38,453 nt of DNA from Deltaproteobacteria bacterium (lineage in GTDB: Bacteria; Myxococcota; B64-G9), in assembly GCA_019314375.1 (NCBI GenBank), contig JAFCZJ010000029.1, positions 1 to 38,453 on the forward strand, given 5' to 3'. Positions 24,430-33,499 of the stretch are shown here, in pieces. The stretch's first letter is position 1, and the number at the start of each line of letters is the position of its first letter. Both the position numbers and the translations under genes were made by a program. The notes below the pieces were generated by a model. The model ran no database searches. It had not been told where the DNA came from and was given only the letters and a program-made list of their open reading frames with translations.

Positions 24430-27168
24430 ATGAATGAAAACAGGCCAATCTCTTCTTCTCGCACCTGGTGGGCGATGGGAATCCTTGCGCTGCTCATTGC
24501 GGGCTTTTTCTTCTGGTCCAGAGAGACAGAACAGGTTGAGAACGCCCAGCCCGAGGTTGAGCAGCGGGAGTCAGAACAAAAGAAGCGATCCTCGAATCCC
24601 AAAATAGCTAAGGCCAAAGCGGACATGAGTGGGGTCAAGGCGGCCAAAGACGATCCAGCGGGCGCTCTCCAACTCGAGGGGCAGGTGATCGACAAGGATG
24701 AATTGCCGGTTGCGGATGCCGAGATCCTGATGTCCTTTTATCCCCCGCGCACCACGCAAAGCGAACAAAACGGCACCTTTGTGTTCACGAACCTGCCTCA
24801 GCGGCGGTATCGGATTTCCGCACGGTCTGGAAGTCGCCTGGCGGATCCCTTAGAGGTCTTTCTCACGGACTCGACTGAACCTGTGATTCTGCGTCTAAAG
24901 CAGGCAGCTTCTTTGCAAGTGACCGTGCGAGACGGCGATTCAGACAAAGCCCTGGAAGGGGTCATGGTGCTCATTGGACGGCACAAGTATAGCGAAAGAT
25001 GGGCCAAAACAGACAAGGAAGGCATGGTTCTCTTCGAAGGCATACCGGAGGGGACAACCAACTTGGAGGCCTCCGCGTCTGGCTATGGGCCTATCAATGA
25101 CTACATCAGGATTTCGAGGCACGGCGGTCTCGAACAGAAACGCACCCTGTTGTTGTACCCGGGGGCTTCCGTTTCGGGCTCGGTCCTGGATCCGGCGGGA
25201 AAGGCTCTTGCCGACGCGAGCGTTTCCGCCACTCGATTGGGCGATGTCACCCCATTGGCCACAGCAAAATCGGATGAGGAAGGCCAATGGTTATTTCCAG
25301 GATTGGCCGCGGGTCGTTATAAATTCCAAGCGAGTCATGAAGGTTATTTGGCGGGAACACCAAAAGCAGTCACCCTCGACGGTCGTGGGTCCATGTCGGG
25401 GATGCGCCTCGAAGTGGAGCGTGGAGGCGATGTGCAAGGGGAGGTCCGTGACTTAGACGGCGAGCGCGTACCCGGCGCAAGATTGCGAGGACTCGCCAGC
25501 GACGATTCCTACATTCATGCCGTATCAGATGCCAATGGCACCTTTCACTTGAGGGGCCTACCGAGAACAGAACTTCGACTGGTCGCCAGGCTCGGTGCCC
25601 TCAGTTCCGATCTCGTCGACGTGGATTTGAAATCCAAGGCATCAAAAACGGGTGTGGTTTTGGTCTTGCTGGATGGGCGGATTCAAGGTGTCGTGGTGAA
25701 TTCAAAAAATGAGCCTGTGGCTGATGCCCATGTGAGCGCATTCCCCGCCAAGAGGTCAAAGCGCCGCGATAGTTTCATCGCCGGTCATTCGACAAACACC
25801 ACTGACTCGGAAGGACATTTTTCCTTGGGGGGATTGAGACCCGGAAGCTACGAACTCTCCGCTAAGATACAGGGACAACCTGAATTTGCCAGATACTTGA
25901 ATGCCGGATCGGAAAAAGTGGTGGCGCACACAGGTGATGAAAATGTGCGATTGCTGCTGGACCCAAACGGCGGGCTCAAAGGGCGGGTGCTTACCAACAA
26001 ACAACAAGCACCCAGCCGATTTCAAATCTTTGTTTCCAAACGTCGTTTCATCTCAGGCTTTGGTCAAGCACCCCTCTTTTCCAATGAAGACGGCTCTTTC
26101 TTGCTGGAGGGCATTCCACCAGGCAATTACACCTTGACCGTGGCTGGCGATAGCTTTTTGCAGTTGGTCAAGTCAAATGTATTTGTCAGGTCCGAAAAAA
26201 CTCGGGATATCGGCACCCTGGTCGTTTCAGAAGGACGAAGCATCGCCGGAACGGTGGTGGACAATCATCACAATCCCATCGAAGGAGCGATCGTCGAGAC
26301 CGGCAGAAGTTTTCTGAGGTTCAATGATGATTTTGATACACCGAGAAAAACTTCATGGGAGGGCAACAAGCGGCGAACAAAAACCGGGCCCGACGGACGA
26401 TTTCTCATCGAGGGTATTTCCGAGAAGTCTTTGGCTATCATTGCTCACCATCGAAAGCATGGCCACTCGAAAGGGATCGAAATTCCTGGAGGCGAAGAAA
26501 ACCAGGAGATCGAGATTTTGCTCAGGCCGGAAGGGAGCCTTGCGGGAGTCGTCCGTCGTGATAATCAACCGGTGGCCGGGGCGCGAGTAAGAATAAAAGA
26601 AGCCAACAAGGGGAAGCTCTCGTTCATGAGGACCTCGGCTTCGGACGGCGCCTACCAGTTCAAGCGCATGCCCGAAGGCGACTACAGTTTGTCTGCTTAT
26701 GAAGAAGGAAGAGGAGAAATCAGGGATCCTCGACTTTTGCCGGAGGGCCAGGCTGTCAAAGTGAAAGGCGGAGAGGAACAGCGCATCGACATCACCCTCG
26801 CGCCCAAAGGTGCGGTTTTGACGGTCGAAGTCGACTTCCGACAAGCAGCACCGGGTGAGGGCTGGGCTGTGGTGAAGCTGAATTCAGAGATAGAAGCCAG
26901 AAATTTCGGCGAGATTGTTCCCCACTACACCAAGGACGTACTCGGCAGCAAAGTGAAAACAATCCGCCCCGAAGTCTCCAACACCACAAGCTTCAACCAC
27001 ATCAAGCCTGGAGGCTACACGGTCTGCGTCCTCTCCTCCGCCTGCGTCATGTCGAATGTGATTCTCAGAACAAGAAAGACGGAACTACACAGTCTGCCCG
27101 TCAACTGCGCCATTGTGAGAGTGGCCGAGGGAGTCAAGGAACAGACGGTACGACTGGCTAGCCCCTGA
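24430..27168 (+). CDS. Large membrane-anchored protein of carboxypeptidase-regulatory-like domains, paralogue 2
   Basis: ATG 24430 has GAGAGGA eight bases upstream. The 912-residue protein matches paralogue 1 along its whole length: the same anchor (WAMGILALLIAGFFFW), the same series of about eight regulatory-like domains (GQVIDKDELPVADAEILMS, SGSVLDPAGKALADASVS) and the same tail with cysteines in LSSACVMSN and LPVNCAIV. Divergence is spread evenly over domains, with Lys/Arg-rich loops varying most, suggesting a tandem duplication that has since drifted. It is likely co-transcribed with paralogue 1 and converges on the minus-strand gene that ends at 27189. Confidence 0.85.
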   Translation: MNENRPISSSRTWWAMGILALLIAGFFFWSRETEQVENAQPEVEQRESEQKKRSSNPKIAKAKADMSGVKAAKDDPAGALQLEGQVIDKDELPVADAEILMSFYPPRTTQSEQNGTFVFTNLPQRRYRISARSGSRLADPLEVFLTDSTEPVILRLKQAASLQVTVRDGDSDKALEGVMVLIGRHKYSERWAKTDKEGMVLFEGIPEGTTNLEASASGYGPINDYIRISRHGGLEQKRTLLLYPGASVSGSVLDPAGKALADASVSATRLGDVTPLATAKSDEEGQWLFPGLAAGRYKFQASHEGYLAGTPKAVTLDGRGSMSGMRLEVERGGDVQGEVRDLDGERVPGARLRGLASDDSYIHAVSDANGTFHLRGLPRTELRLVARLGALSSDLVDVDLKSKASKTGVVLVLLDGRIQGVVVNSKNEPVADAHVSAFPAKRSKRRDSFIAGHSTNTTDSEGHFSLGGLRPGSYELSAKIQGQPEFARYLNAGSEKVVAHTGDENVRLLLDPNGGLKGRVLTNKQQAPSRFQIFVSKRRFISGFGQAPLFSNEDGSFLLEGIPPGNYTLTVAGDSFLQLVKSNVFVRSEKTRDIGTLVVSEGRSIAGTVVDNHHNPIEGAIVETGRSFLRFNDDFDTPRKTSWEGNKRRTKTGPDGRFLIEGISEKSLAIIAHHRKHGHSKGIEIPGGEENQEIEILLRPEGSLAGVVRRDNQPVAGARVRIKEANKGKLSFMRTSASDGAYQFKRMPEGDYSLSAYEEGRGEIRDPRLLPEGQAVKVKGGEEQRIDITLAPKGAVLTVEVDFRQAAPGEGWAVVKLNSEIEARNFGEIVPHYTKDVLGSKVKTIRPEVSNTTSFNHIKPGGYTVCVLSSACVMSNVILRTRKTELHSLPVNCAIVRVAEGVKEQTVRLASP

Positions 27169-27188
27169 GATTCCAGCAAGATCTTCTG

Positions 27189-28991
27189 CTAGATTAAGAT
27201 ACCCTTTTCAGCCAGGGCGTTGGTGGTGATGGCCACCCGTTCTTCACCCAACTGATTGACCATGACCAAAATCTGGGGATGGCTCATGATCAAGGAGTCG
27301 AAGTCCTCCCTCGGTAGCCTGAGCACCATGCCGGAGGATCGGGGCTTGACCGTGGCGATGGCTGCTTCTTTCCGCAGGCAGGAGATCTCGCCGAATACTT
27401 CGCCTTCGGAAAGCTCGCCCACTTCCAAAACCTGACCATCCGCCATTTTGCAGTAAACCTGCATGGTGCCGCGCAAGACCAGATACAGGCCGTCGGATTC
27501 TTCGCCTTCGGTGACCAGGACCTCCCCCGCCTCGACTTCACGCTGAACGAAGCGCTGTATGATCTGTACGCGCTCTTCCTTCCGGAATGGCTTAAACAGG
27601 GGTGAAGTGGCCATGATATTACGCAGCAGGCGCTGTTGGGTGAACTTAGTGAGCACCATCTCAACTTCCGGGTGCAACTTAATCACGTCGTCGATGAGTG
27701 CACGGGAGATCTCAAAGAGCTCTCCCTCTTCGATGCATTGAACAGAAGCGCCGCGTGGACCGCCTTGCAAGACGCTCATCTCGCCGAAAAAGGCGCCTTC
27801 TCCCAGGCGGGCAAGCTGCACAAGCTTGCTCTCGTTGAGGCGCTTGAGCACCCTGACTCTGCCTGAGGCAATGGTGAACATGCTGGAGCCTGCGTCACCC
27901 TCTCTTAAGACCAGTTCACCAGGCTGCATGAACACCATCTTCATTCGCTCAAGGATGGTGATGAAGGCCTCCGGCGAGAGATCGCTGAACAGCGGAATCT
28001 CAGGAAGCGTGGCTTCCTGCTTGGCGGTCTCGTCGACACGCAGATCGAATTGCAAACCCTCCGCCCTGTCCGCTTCGGTGGCATCCGGGACCTCAGCCTG
28101 GGACTCAACCAACTCACCCACAATGGGTGCGGGCGAAGTCCCAGCTGAAGGCTGGGGTTCATCTGCAGGTTCATGCGCAGGTTCATGCGCAGATTCAGTC
28201 GCGGGCGAAGTCCCAACCGAAGGGTGGGGTTCCGATGCAGACAAAGGCCCATGTTCTGATGCAGGTTCTGGTGCGGGTTCTGGTGCGGGTGCAGGCTCCA
28301 CCGCTTCGAGCGCTTCGGGCTCGATGATGGGCATGGGTGCCGGCACGGGCGAAGTCCCAACCGGAGGTTGGGGCTCTTCCGGGGCGCCTTGCTTCTCGAC
28401 CCGACCCTGCAGATCCATCATCGGCATGGGCCCCAGGGGGATGGCCTCCAAAGCGAGGGTATCTAAGGGAATCGCCTGAATTCCACCCGCGGCTTCGGTG
28501 AGATCCTCCATGGAGGTTGTACGCTGTATCTCGAAGGTCACTTGCTCGCCTTCGCCGGTATCCAGTTCAATTGGGTCTGTGGCCAGGCCTCGCATACCCC
28601 CCGCGGGTGGAGGCGGGGGGGTGTCAGGCTCTTGTGACACTTTGACCTTGATAGCGGGTGCTTTCCGACCACCGGAGCGCTTGGCATATAACTCGGCCAA
28701 TCTTTTCTGCACTTCCTTGTGATCAGGGTCGATGTCCAATACGACCTTGCAAGTCGCGATGGCTTTGAGCAAAAAACCATCTTCAGCGTACTCGTTGGCC
28801 AGGTCCACAAAGGTTTGGGCCGCCTTCTGGGTCTCGCCCATCTTGCGATAGATATACCCCACGTTGCGCCGCGAGGCGTGGTCCTCAGGCTCGATTTCAA
28901 TCACCTGCTCGTATAGCTTGAGCGCCTTATCGTACCTACCTTTGCGGAGTAGGTTGGCCGCCTCGTCCTTGATCTTGCGGATGTTGGCCAT
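27189..28991 (-). CDS. TPR protein with two C-terminal cyclic-nucleotide-binding domains
   Basis: Starts at ATG 28991 with GGGAG nine bases upstream. Residues 1-105 are tetratricopeptide repeats (LLRKGRYDKALKLYEQVIEI). A Pro/Ala/Glu-rich linker follows (about 110-305). Two Crp-type cyclic-nucleotide-binding domains follow: the first about 310-440 (PGELVLREGDAGSSMFTIASG, GAFFGEMSVL), the second about 445-590 (AGEVLVTEGEESDGLYLVLRG, GEVFGEISCL). In place of the phosphate-binding Arg-Ala after the GE motif, domain 1 has GGPRGASVQ and domain 2 has RKEAAIATV, so ligand binding in domain 2 is doubtful. There is no DNA-binding helix-turn-helix. It probably acts as a cytoplasmic sensor or scaffold. 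The start overlaps the end of the HEAT gene by 56 bases. Confidence 0.88.
   Translation of the reverse strand: MANIRKIKDEAANLLRKGRYDKALKLYEQVIEIEPEDHASRRNVGYIYRKMGETQKAAQTFVDLANEYAEDGFLLKAIATCKVVLDIDPDHKEVQKRLAELYAKRSGGRKAPAIKVKVSQEPDTPPPPPAGGMRGLATDPIELDTGEGEQVTFEIQRTTSMEDLTEAAGGIQAIPLDTLALEAIPLGPMPMMDLQGRVEKQGAPEEPQPPVGTSPVPAPMPIIEPEALEAVEPAPAPEPAPEPASEHGPLSASEPHPSVGTSPATESAHEPAHEPADEPQPSAGTSPAPIVGELVESQAEVPDATEADRAEGLQFDLRVDETAKQEATLPEIPLFSDLSPEAFITILERMKMVFMQPGELVLREGDAGSSMFTIASGRVRVLKRLNESKLVQLARLGEGAFFGEMSVLQGGPRGASVQCIEEGELFEISRALIDDVIKLHPEVEMVLTKFTQQRLLRNIMATSPLFKPFRKEERVQIIQRFVQREVEAGEVLVTEGEESDGLYLVLRGTMQVYCKMADGQVLEVGELSEGEVFGEISCLRKEAAIATVKPRSSGMVLRLPREDFDSLIMSHPQILVMVNQLGEERVAITTNALAEKGILI
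28131..28376 (-). repeat. Three in-frame palindromic repeats in the cyclic-nucleotide protein linker
   Basis: Thirty-base copies lie at 28131-28160, 28203-28232 and 28347-28376. Each has GGGCGAAGT followed by an inverted repeat: CCCAGC/GCTGGG in the first and CCCAACC/GGTTGGG in the third, so two base pairs of the stem differ between copies yet still pair; the second has one mismatch. All encode the linker motif PxxGTSPxx in the minus-strand frame. Confidence 0.7.
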
Positions 28992-31194
28992 GAGTGCTTT
29001 CTCCCGTCATTCTTTTTTCCAACGCCAATTTTGCTTCTTTTCGAACCAGTCTGTCCAAATCAAAGCGCGTACTTTTCAGGGCCTCCGTCGCAGCCTTGCC
29101 ACCCAGGCTGCCCAGAATGCGGACGGCGTTCTGGCGAACGCGTGGATTGGACGCATGTAAGTCCTTGGAGGCCATCTCCAGTACTTCCCGATCACCCAAT
29201 CGAGCCAGGGCAAGCTGAATCTCTTGGATCTCAGCAGGTCCGGCCCTTTCCATTGCCTTCCTCAAGGCCTCGATGGCATCCGGGTTCCCTAATTTGGCCA
29301 AGGCCCTGGCGGCAGGAATGGCCGAATAACCATCCAGCAAACGCGTCAGCGCAGGCAGGGTTGTTTTGTCTTTCAGCCCGCCCAATGTCTCAATCAAAGC
29401 CGCTTTGGTCTCCCAGTTGCTGTTCTCCAGACCCGCTAAAATCGCAGGCGACAGACGCTTGTCTTTCAGTCGTCCAACCAGGTCAGAAGCAAGCCTTCGC
29501 TCCTCGGGTTTTCCTGTCGAGAGCAGACGGCCTAACGCGGTCACGGCAGACTCGTTCAGCTCAAGTTTGAAATCCTTGTCTCTTTGTTCGAGAAGCTGCC
29601 TGCAGGTGGCGGCTTGGATTCCTGGTGCTGACACAGAAAGGGCTCGGAGCGCAAACGGTCTCGCCTGCTCCACTTTCAATTTCCACAAGGCACCGATCAA
29701 GGAAGCAAGCAAGGTCTGGTCTTCGGAAAAAACCGGCCTGAATAAATTACGGGCAAAGGATTTCTCCTTGGCAGGAGCATAGCCGGCCAGAAGATCGGAC
29801 AGACCTCGCGGCGTGTTCTCGCTCGCGGCAGGCAAACCGTGCTTGACCAACAGTTCCGCCAACTCGGCCTCGCTCAGGCGCTTGCCCGCAGATTCCTTCG
29901 GATTCGGGTCCGCCTTCTCCTCCCCATCGGGTTTGGCCACAGGCGCTTCAACTTGGACGCCTCGCAAAGCGGGCAATTTATCCTTGCCGAACCAGTCCTC
30001 AGAAATCGATTCTTCTCGACTGAGTCGACTCTCAATCTCCCTCTCCAGCGCAGGCCCAACTTCTGAAAACGAAGCACCTGCATGGGCCAAGGCAACAAGA
30101 AGCCATCCTCTATCAGGTCCATCGACCTTCGCTTGATGCGCGCGCAAGATGGCCAAGGCCCTATCTCCTTCAACGCGGCCTAAGACAAGAGCCACTTGGC
30201 GGAACCCCTCGCGGCCACCTGTCTTCAATGCGTCATTCAGTCCGTCCAGGTCGCAGGTGAGCCCCTTTCCATGAACCAGGCTTGCCGCCAGCAGCCCAAC
30301 TTCGTCATCGCGATCAGTCAGCAAAGGGCACAAGGCAGTTGCAGGGGGTGCTTTGGTGGCGGTTGCCAGAGCAGACAAGGCCTGGACGCGAACCTTGGGT
30401 GCAGGGTCCCGAAGGCAAGCATGAAGGAGAACAAGACCCATATCGCCGAAAGCCTTGGCCGCGACGATGGCCTCCAGTCGAATTTCCTCCACCGGATCGC
30501 TGACCAACAATTTCAGTCTTTGCAGGGCACGTTGTCCCCCCCTGCCGTCCAAAACCTTAAGCCCGGCCAAGACCACATCCAGCTTGTGACTCTCAAGGGC
30601 TTTCAGAACCACGTCGATTCCGCCTGGATGCACCGAGCGGCCTGCCTGTCTGACCAATCTCACAAGGGCCAGTCCAGTGGCCTCCTCCAGGTTTTCACGA
30701 ATCCAAGACATCTGGCTTTCCGCGATTTCTCCGCTCAAACGTTCGCCAGAGAGTCCCATGTTTTCCAAGGTCGAAAAAACCTGGGTCCGAACAGCCGTGT
30801 CGGACTCGCCGAACAAAATCATGCGAACCAGAGCGCGGCGGGCCATGTCCCCACCCAGCTTACCCAAGACGCCAACAGCGGCACCCCGAACTTCCGGGTC
30901 CGCATCCCGGGAGGCCAGAACAACGGCCGCCGTAGTGTCTCGCTTGGTGAAGTCCCCCAGGGCTTGAACCGCCGACATACGCACAACCGACGATTGGTCT
31001 TGCAGGGACCGCACCACCAATCGATAAGCTTCCTCGTCGCCTATCTGGGCCAGACTCTGCACGGCACCGGCTCGAATAACTGGCGATGGATGGTCCCAAT
31101 CGTCCAACAAACTATCTCTTTCTTCCTCGCAAGCAGCCAAAGGCAGCAACAAAGCCAGCGCAAGGAGCAAAGCCCATGATTTTCCAGCCTTCAT
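28936..31194 (-). CDS. HEAT-repeat lipoprotein
   Basis: ATG 31194 has GGAGG four bases upstream and overlaps the TGA of rluB as ATGA. The signal peptide ends in lipobox LAAC (Cys22). Most of the 752 residues are HEAT repeats of ~30 residues, for example PVIRAGAVQSLAQIGDEEAY, PEVRGAAVGVLGKLGGDMAR and PRVRQNAVRILGSLGGKAA. A charged, low-complexity spacer (about 410-440, EKADPNPKESAGKR) splits the array in two. Such proteins are protein-docking solenoids; the envelope location follows from the lipobox. No partner is known. Its 3' end overlaps the next gene by 56 bases. Confidence 0.88.
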   Translation of the reverse strand: MKAGKSWALLLALALLLPLAACEEERDSLLDDWDHPSPVIRAGAVQSLAQIGDEEAYRLVVRSLQDQSSVVRMSAVQALGDFTKRDTTAAVVLASRDADPEVRGAAVGVLGKLGGDMARRALVRMILFGESDTAVRTQVFSTLENMGLSGERLSGEIAESQMSWIRENLEEATGLALVRLVRQAGRSVHPGGIDVVLKALESHKLDVVLAGLKVLDGRGGQRALQRLKLLVSDPVEEIRLEAIVAAKAFGDMGLVLLHACLRDPAPKVRVQALSALATATKAPPATALCPLLTDRDDEVGLLAASLVHGKGLTCDLDGLNDALKTGGREGFRQVALVLGRVEGDRALAILRAHQAKVDGPDRGWLLVALAHAGASFSEVGPALEREIESRLSREESISEDWFGKDKLPALRGVQVEAPVAKPDGEEKADPNPKESAGKRLSEAELAELLVKHGLPAASENTPRGLSDLLAGYAPAKEKSFARNLFRPVFSEDQTLLASLIGALWKLKVEQARPFALRALSVSAPGIQAATCRQLLEQRDKDFKLELNESAVTALGRLLSTGKPEERRLASDLVGRLKDKRLSPAILAGLENSNWETKAALIETLGGLKDKTTLPALTRLLDGYSAIPAARALAKLGNPDAIEALRKAMERAGPAEIQEIQLALARLGDREVLEMASKDLHASNPRVRQNAVRILGSLGGKAATEALKSTRFDLDRLVRKEAKLALEKRMTGESTHGQHPQDQGRGGQPTPQR

Positions 31195-31964
31195 CTCCCC
31201 TCCTCTTTCTTCTTCTTGGCCCCGGACTTCGCGCTCCAGGCCCGCAAGCGCTCGACTTCCTCAATGTCGAGGTGTCTCACAGCCCCCACCCGCAAACCAC
31301 CCAAATCCACGCCGCCGTACGACCTGCGGACCAAACGCAACACGCTGTGGCCCACGGCCTCCATCAGACGCCTCACCAGACGGTTTCGGCCTTCGGCCAC
31401 CGAGAGCTCGATCCAAGTCGATCGAGGATTGCGTTTGATGATCTGGGCATCCAGGACACGGGCCATCCCATCTTCCAGCCTCACGCCTTCGATCAGGCGC
31501 AACAACAATTTGGGCTGGGGTTCGCCTTGCACTCGAACATGATACGTCCTGGGCACCTGACTTGAGGGATGCATCAAATCTCTGGCCAGATCCCCATCGT
31601 TGGTCAACAAAAGCAAACCCTCGCTATTGTAATCCAATCGACCCACATGGAACACGCGCTTGCTTCCCCTTCGCGATCCGAAATCGCCCAGCAAGTCCAT
31701 GACGGTCTTCCGGCCTCGATGGTCCTGTACCGCGGAGACGACCCCTGTGGGCTTGTGCAAAGCCAAGTAGATGCCTACGGATGGTCGCTCCAGCACCTGC
31801 CCATCCACGCGCACATCGTCGTGATCGAGATCGGCCTTGCTGCCCAGAACTTTCACCACCTTGCCATTGATTTGAACTCGGCCGGCCATGATTAAGCGCT
31901 CAGCCTCTCGACGCGAGGCCAATCCCGCGGCAGCGATGAGTTTCTGTAGGCGTTCTTCAGCCAC
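31191..31964 (-). CDS. rluB: Ribosomal large subunit pseudouridine synthase, RluB/RsuA family
   Basis: An N-terminal S4 RNA-binding domain (residues 1-60, RLQKLIAAAGLASRREAERLI) precedes the catalytic domain with HVGRLDYNSEGLLLLTNDGD; Asp111 of GRLD is the nucleophile. The position after scpA-scpB points to RluB, which modifies 23S rRNA, rather than RsuA or RluF. GTG 31964 is chosen because GGAGG lies six bases upstream; it overlaps the scpB stop by eight bases. The tail is Lys/Glu-rich. Confidence 0.92.
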   Translation of the reverse strand: MAEERLQKLIAAAGLASRREAERLIMAGRVQINGKVVKVLGSKADLDHDDVRVDGQVLERPSVGIYLALHKPTGVVSAVQDHRGRKTVMDLLGDFGSRRGSKRVFHVGRLDYNSEGLLLLTNDGDLARDLMHPSSQVPRTYHVRVQGEPQPKLLLRLIEGVRLEDGMARVLDAQIIKRNPRSTWIELSVAEGRNRLVRRLMEAVGHSVLRLVRRSYGGVDLGGLRVGAVRHLDIEEVERLRAWSAKSGAKKKKEEGR

Positions 31965-33453
31965 CGTTCCCCTCCTGTCCCGTAGGGTCTTTGTCTTCTT
32001 CGGGATCTGTTTCTGTATCTGTTTCTGTATCTGCTTCTGTATCTGTTTCTGTATCTGTTTCTGTATCTGCTTCTGTATCTGCTTCTGTATCTGCTTCTGT
32101 ATCTGCTTCTGTATCCGCTTCTGCTTCCCCGTCTGGCTTCTTTTTGCTCGGGAAGGCGCTTTTCAAGATCTTGTCCTTCTGCTTGAGCTCCTGCAGGGCC
32201 TCGGCCAGCTCTTCGATGACCTCATCTTCGCCCACAGGCGCGTAAGCTTCCGTGGCCTCGACTTGCAAAATATCCTTGCCGGGCATTTCGTCTTCTTCAT
32301 GCTCCTTCTTGACTTCCTCTGGCGGGTCCAGGCCGAGCTCAGCCCGGTGCTCCGAAGAGAGCTCTACAAAGTCCCGAAGGGTCGGCAGGCTCTTGAGATC
32401 CCGCAGGCTGAAGAATTCGAGGAATTCCTTGGTGGTGCCATAGATCAAGGGACGCCCCACTTCGTCTTTGCGCCCCAGGATGCGAATCAGTTTCTTCTCC
32501 AACAGATGCTTCAGCACCGCGCCCGAATCGACGCCCCGGATGTCATCCACCTCTCCCCTTGTGGCCGGCTGTCGATAGGCCACGATGGCGAGGGATTCCA
32601 AAGTCGCCCGGGTCAAACGCGGGGGGCGACGCGTAATCAGCTTTTTGACATAAGGCGCGGTCTCGCTGGGCGTACGCAACTGGAAGCCACCCGCCACCTC
32701 ACCGATCCGGATGCCGCGGCCTCGCTCGCGAAGCTCGTCCCGCAGCTCGCCTAAAAGACCACGAAGCACGCGCACATTCATGCTGGGATGAATCTCACGC
32801 ACGGGTCCAAGCATGGCTCGCAGGCCCAGGGGCCCCGCCGCCGCAAAGAGCAAGCTTTCAAGCAAGCTCTTGATAAAGCGCCGGCCGCCCTCGCTAAGCG
32901 CCTCCACCTCACCGACATCCCCTTCGTCTTCTCCTTCAAGATCTGCATCTTCAGCAGCCGTCTCTTCAGAAGGCGTCTCCTCAGAAGCCGTTTCCTCAGA
33001 AGCCGTCTCCCCAGAAGCCGTCTCTTCAGAAGGCACCTCTTCAGCAGACATCTCCTCAGCAGCCAATTCCTCAGAAGCCGTCTCCTCAGAAGGCACCTCT
33101 TCAGCAGACATCTCCTCAGCAGCCAATTCCTCAGAAGCCTTCTCTTCAGAAGGCGCCTCTTCAGCAGACATCTCCTCAGCAGCCAATTCCTCAGAAGCCT
33201 TCTCTTCAGAAGGTGCCTCTTCAGCAGACATCTCCTCAGCAGACATCTCCTCAGCAGACATCTCCTCAGCAGCCAATTCCTCAGAAGCCTTCTCTTCAGA
33301 AGACATTTCCTCAGAAGCCGTCTCTTCGACAGGCGTCTCCTCAGAAGCCGTCTCTTCAGCTGGCGCGTTCTCGACGAGCCTTTCCGGCTCTAGCGCCGCA
33401 TCCAGGCTTCGCATCTCTTCATCGAGTTGTTTTCTCGTTTTTCTCTTGGGCAT
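31957..33453 (-). CDS. scpB: Segregation and condensation protein B with long acidic repeat tails
   Basis: ScpB joins ScpA and SMC in the complex that compacts and segregates the chromosome. The winged-helix core is at about residues 185-355 (FIKSLLESLLFAAAGPL, LESLAIVAYRQPATRGEVDDIRGVDS, VGRPLIYGTTKEFLEFFSL). At 498 residues it is over twice the usual ~200. The extra length is an N-terminal acidic tandem repeat (about 30-165, SAEEM/ASEEx units) and a C-terminal EADT/ETDT repeat (about 442-483). Both tails are disordered and strongly negative. ATG 33453 has GAGAG upstream. It follows scpA by 46 bases and overlaps rluB. Confidence 0.93.
   Translation of the reverse strand: MPKRKTRKQLDEEMRSLDAALEPERLVENAPAEETASEETPVEETASEEMSSEEKASEELAAEEMSAEEMSAEEMSAEEAPSEEKASEELAAEEMSAEEAPSEEKASEELAAEEMSAEEVPSEETASEELAAEEMSAEEVPSEETASGETASEETASEETPSEETAAEDADLEGEDEGDVGEVEALSEGGRRFIKSLLESLLFAAAGPLGLRAMLGPVREIHPSMNVRVLRGLLGELRDELRERGRGIRIGEVAGGFQLRTPSETAPYVKKLITRRPPRLTRATLESLAIVAYRQPATRGEVDDIRGVDSGAVLKHLLEKKLIRILGRKDEVGRPLIYGTTKEFLEFFSLRDLKSLPTLRDFVELSSEHRAELGLDPPEEVKKEHEEDEMPGKDILQVEATEAYAPVGEDEVIEELAEALQELKQKDKILKSAFPSKKKPDGEAEADTEADTEADTEADTEADTETDTETDTEADTETDTETDPEEDKDPTGQEGNGG
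32005..32127 (-). repeat. 12-bp tandem repeat encoding the ScpB C-terminal tail
   Basis: About ten units of 12 bases (GAAGCAGATACA and the variant GAAACAGATACA on the coding strand) encode EADT or ETDT. Copies differ mainly at one base that switches Ala to Thr, so recent slippage is likely. Confidence 0.9.
32958..33366 (-). repeat. 15-bp / 60-bp tandem repeat encoding the ScpB N-terminal tail
   Basis: Units of 15 bases encode five-residue blocks such as SAEEM or ASEEL. They are arranged in a higher-order period of exactly 60 bases (20 residues), seen clearly at 33061-33120, 33121-33180 and 33181-33240 with only a few changes between copies. All length changes are multiples of three, so the frame is kept. 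Confidence 0.9.
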
Positions 33454-33499
33454 CTTTCTCTCTGTTCCGGTCCCCGGCGCCTCTCGGCGGCGAGACGGT

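Noticed and set aside
18117-27168. tRNA-Val as integration site of a genomic island covering the plus-strand block
   Set aside because: Elements integrate at the 3' end of a tRNA, which here faces left toward the argS operon, not the plus-strand block. No copy of the tRNA 3' end and no integrase is seen at the far side of the block; XerD at 36192 is the housekeeping type.
32005-33366. CRISPR array
   Set aside because: The repeats are contiguous 12- and 15-base units without spacers, lie inside scpB and keep its frame.
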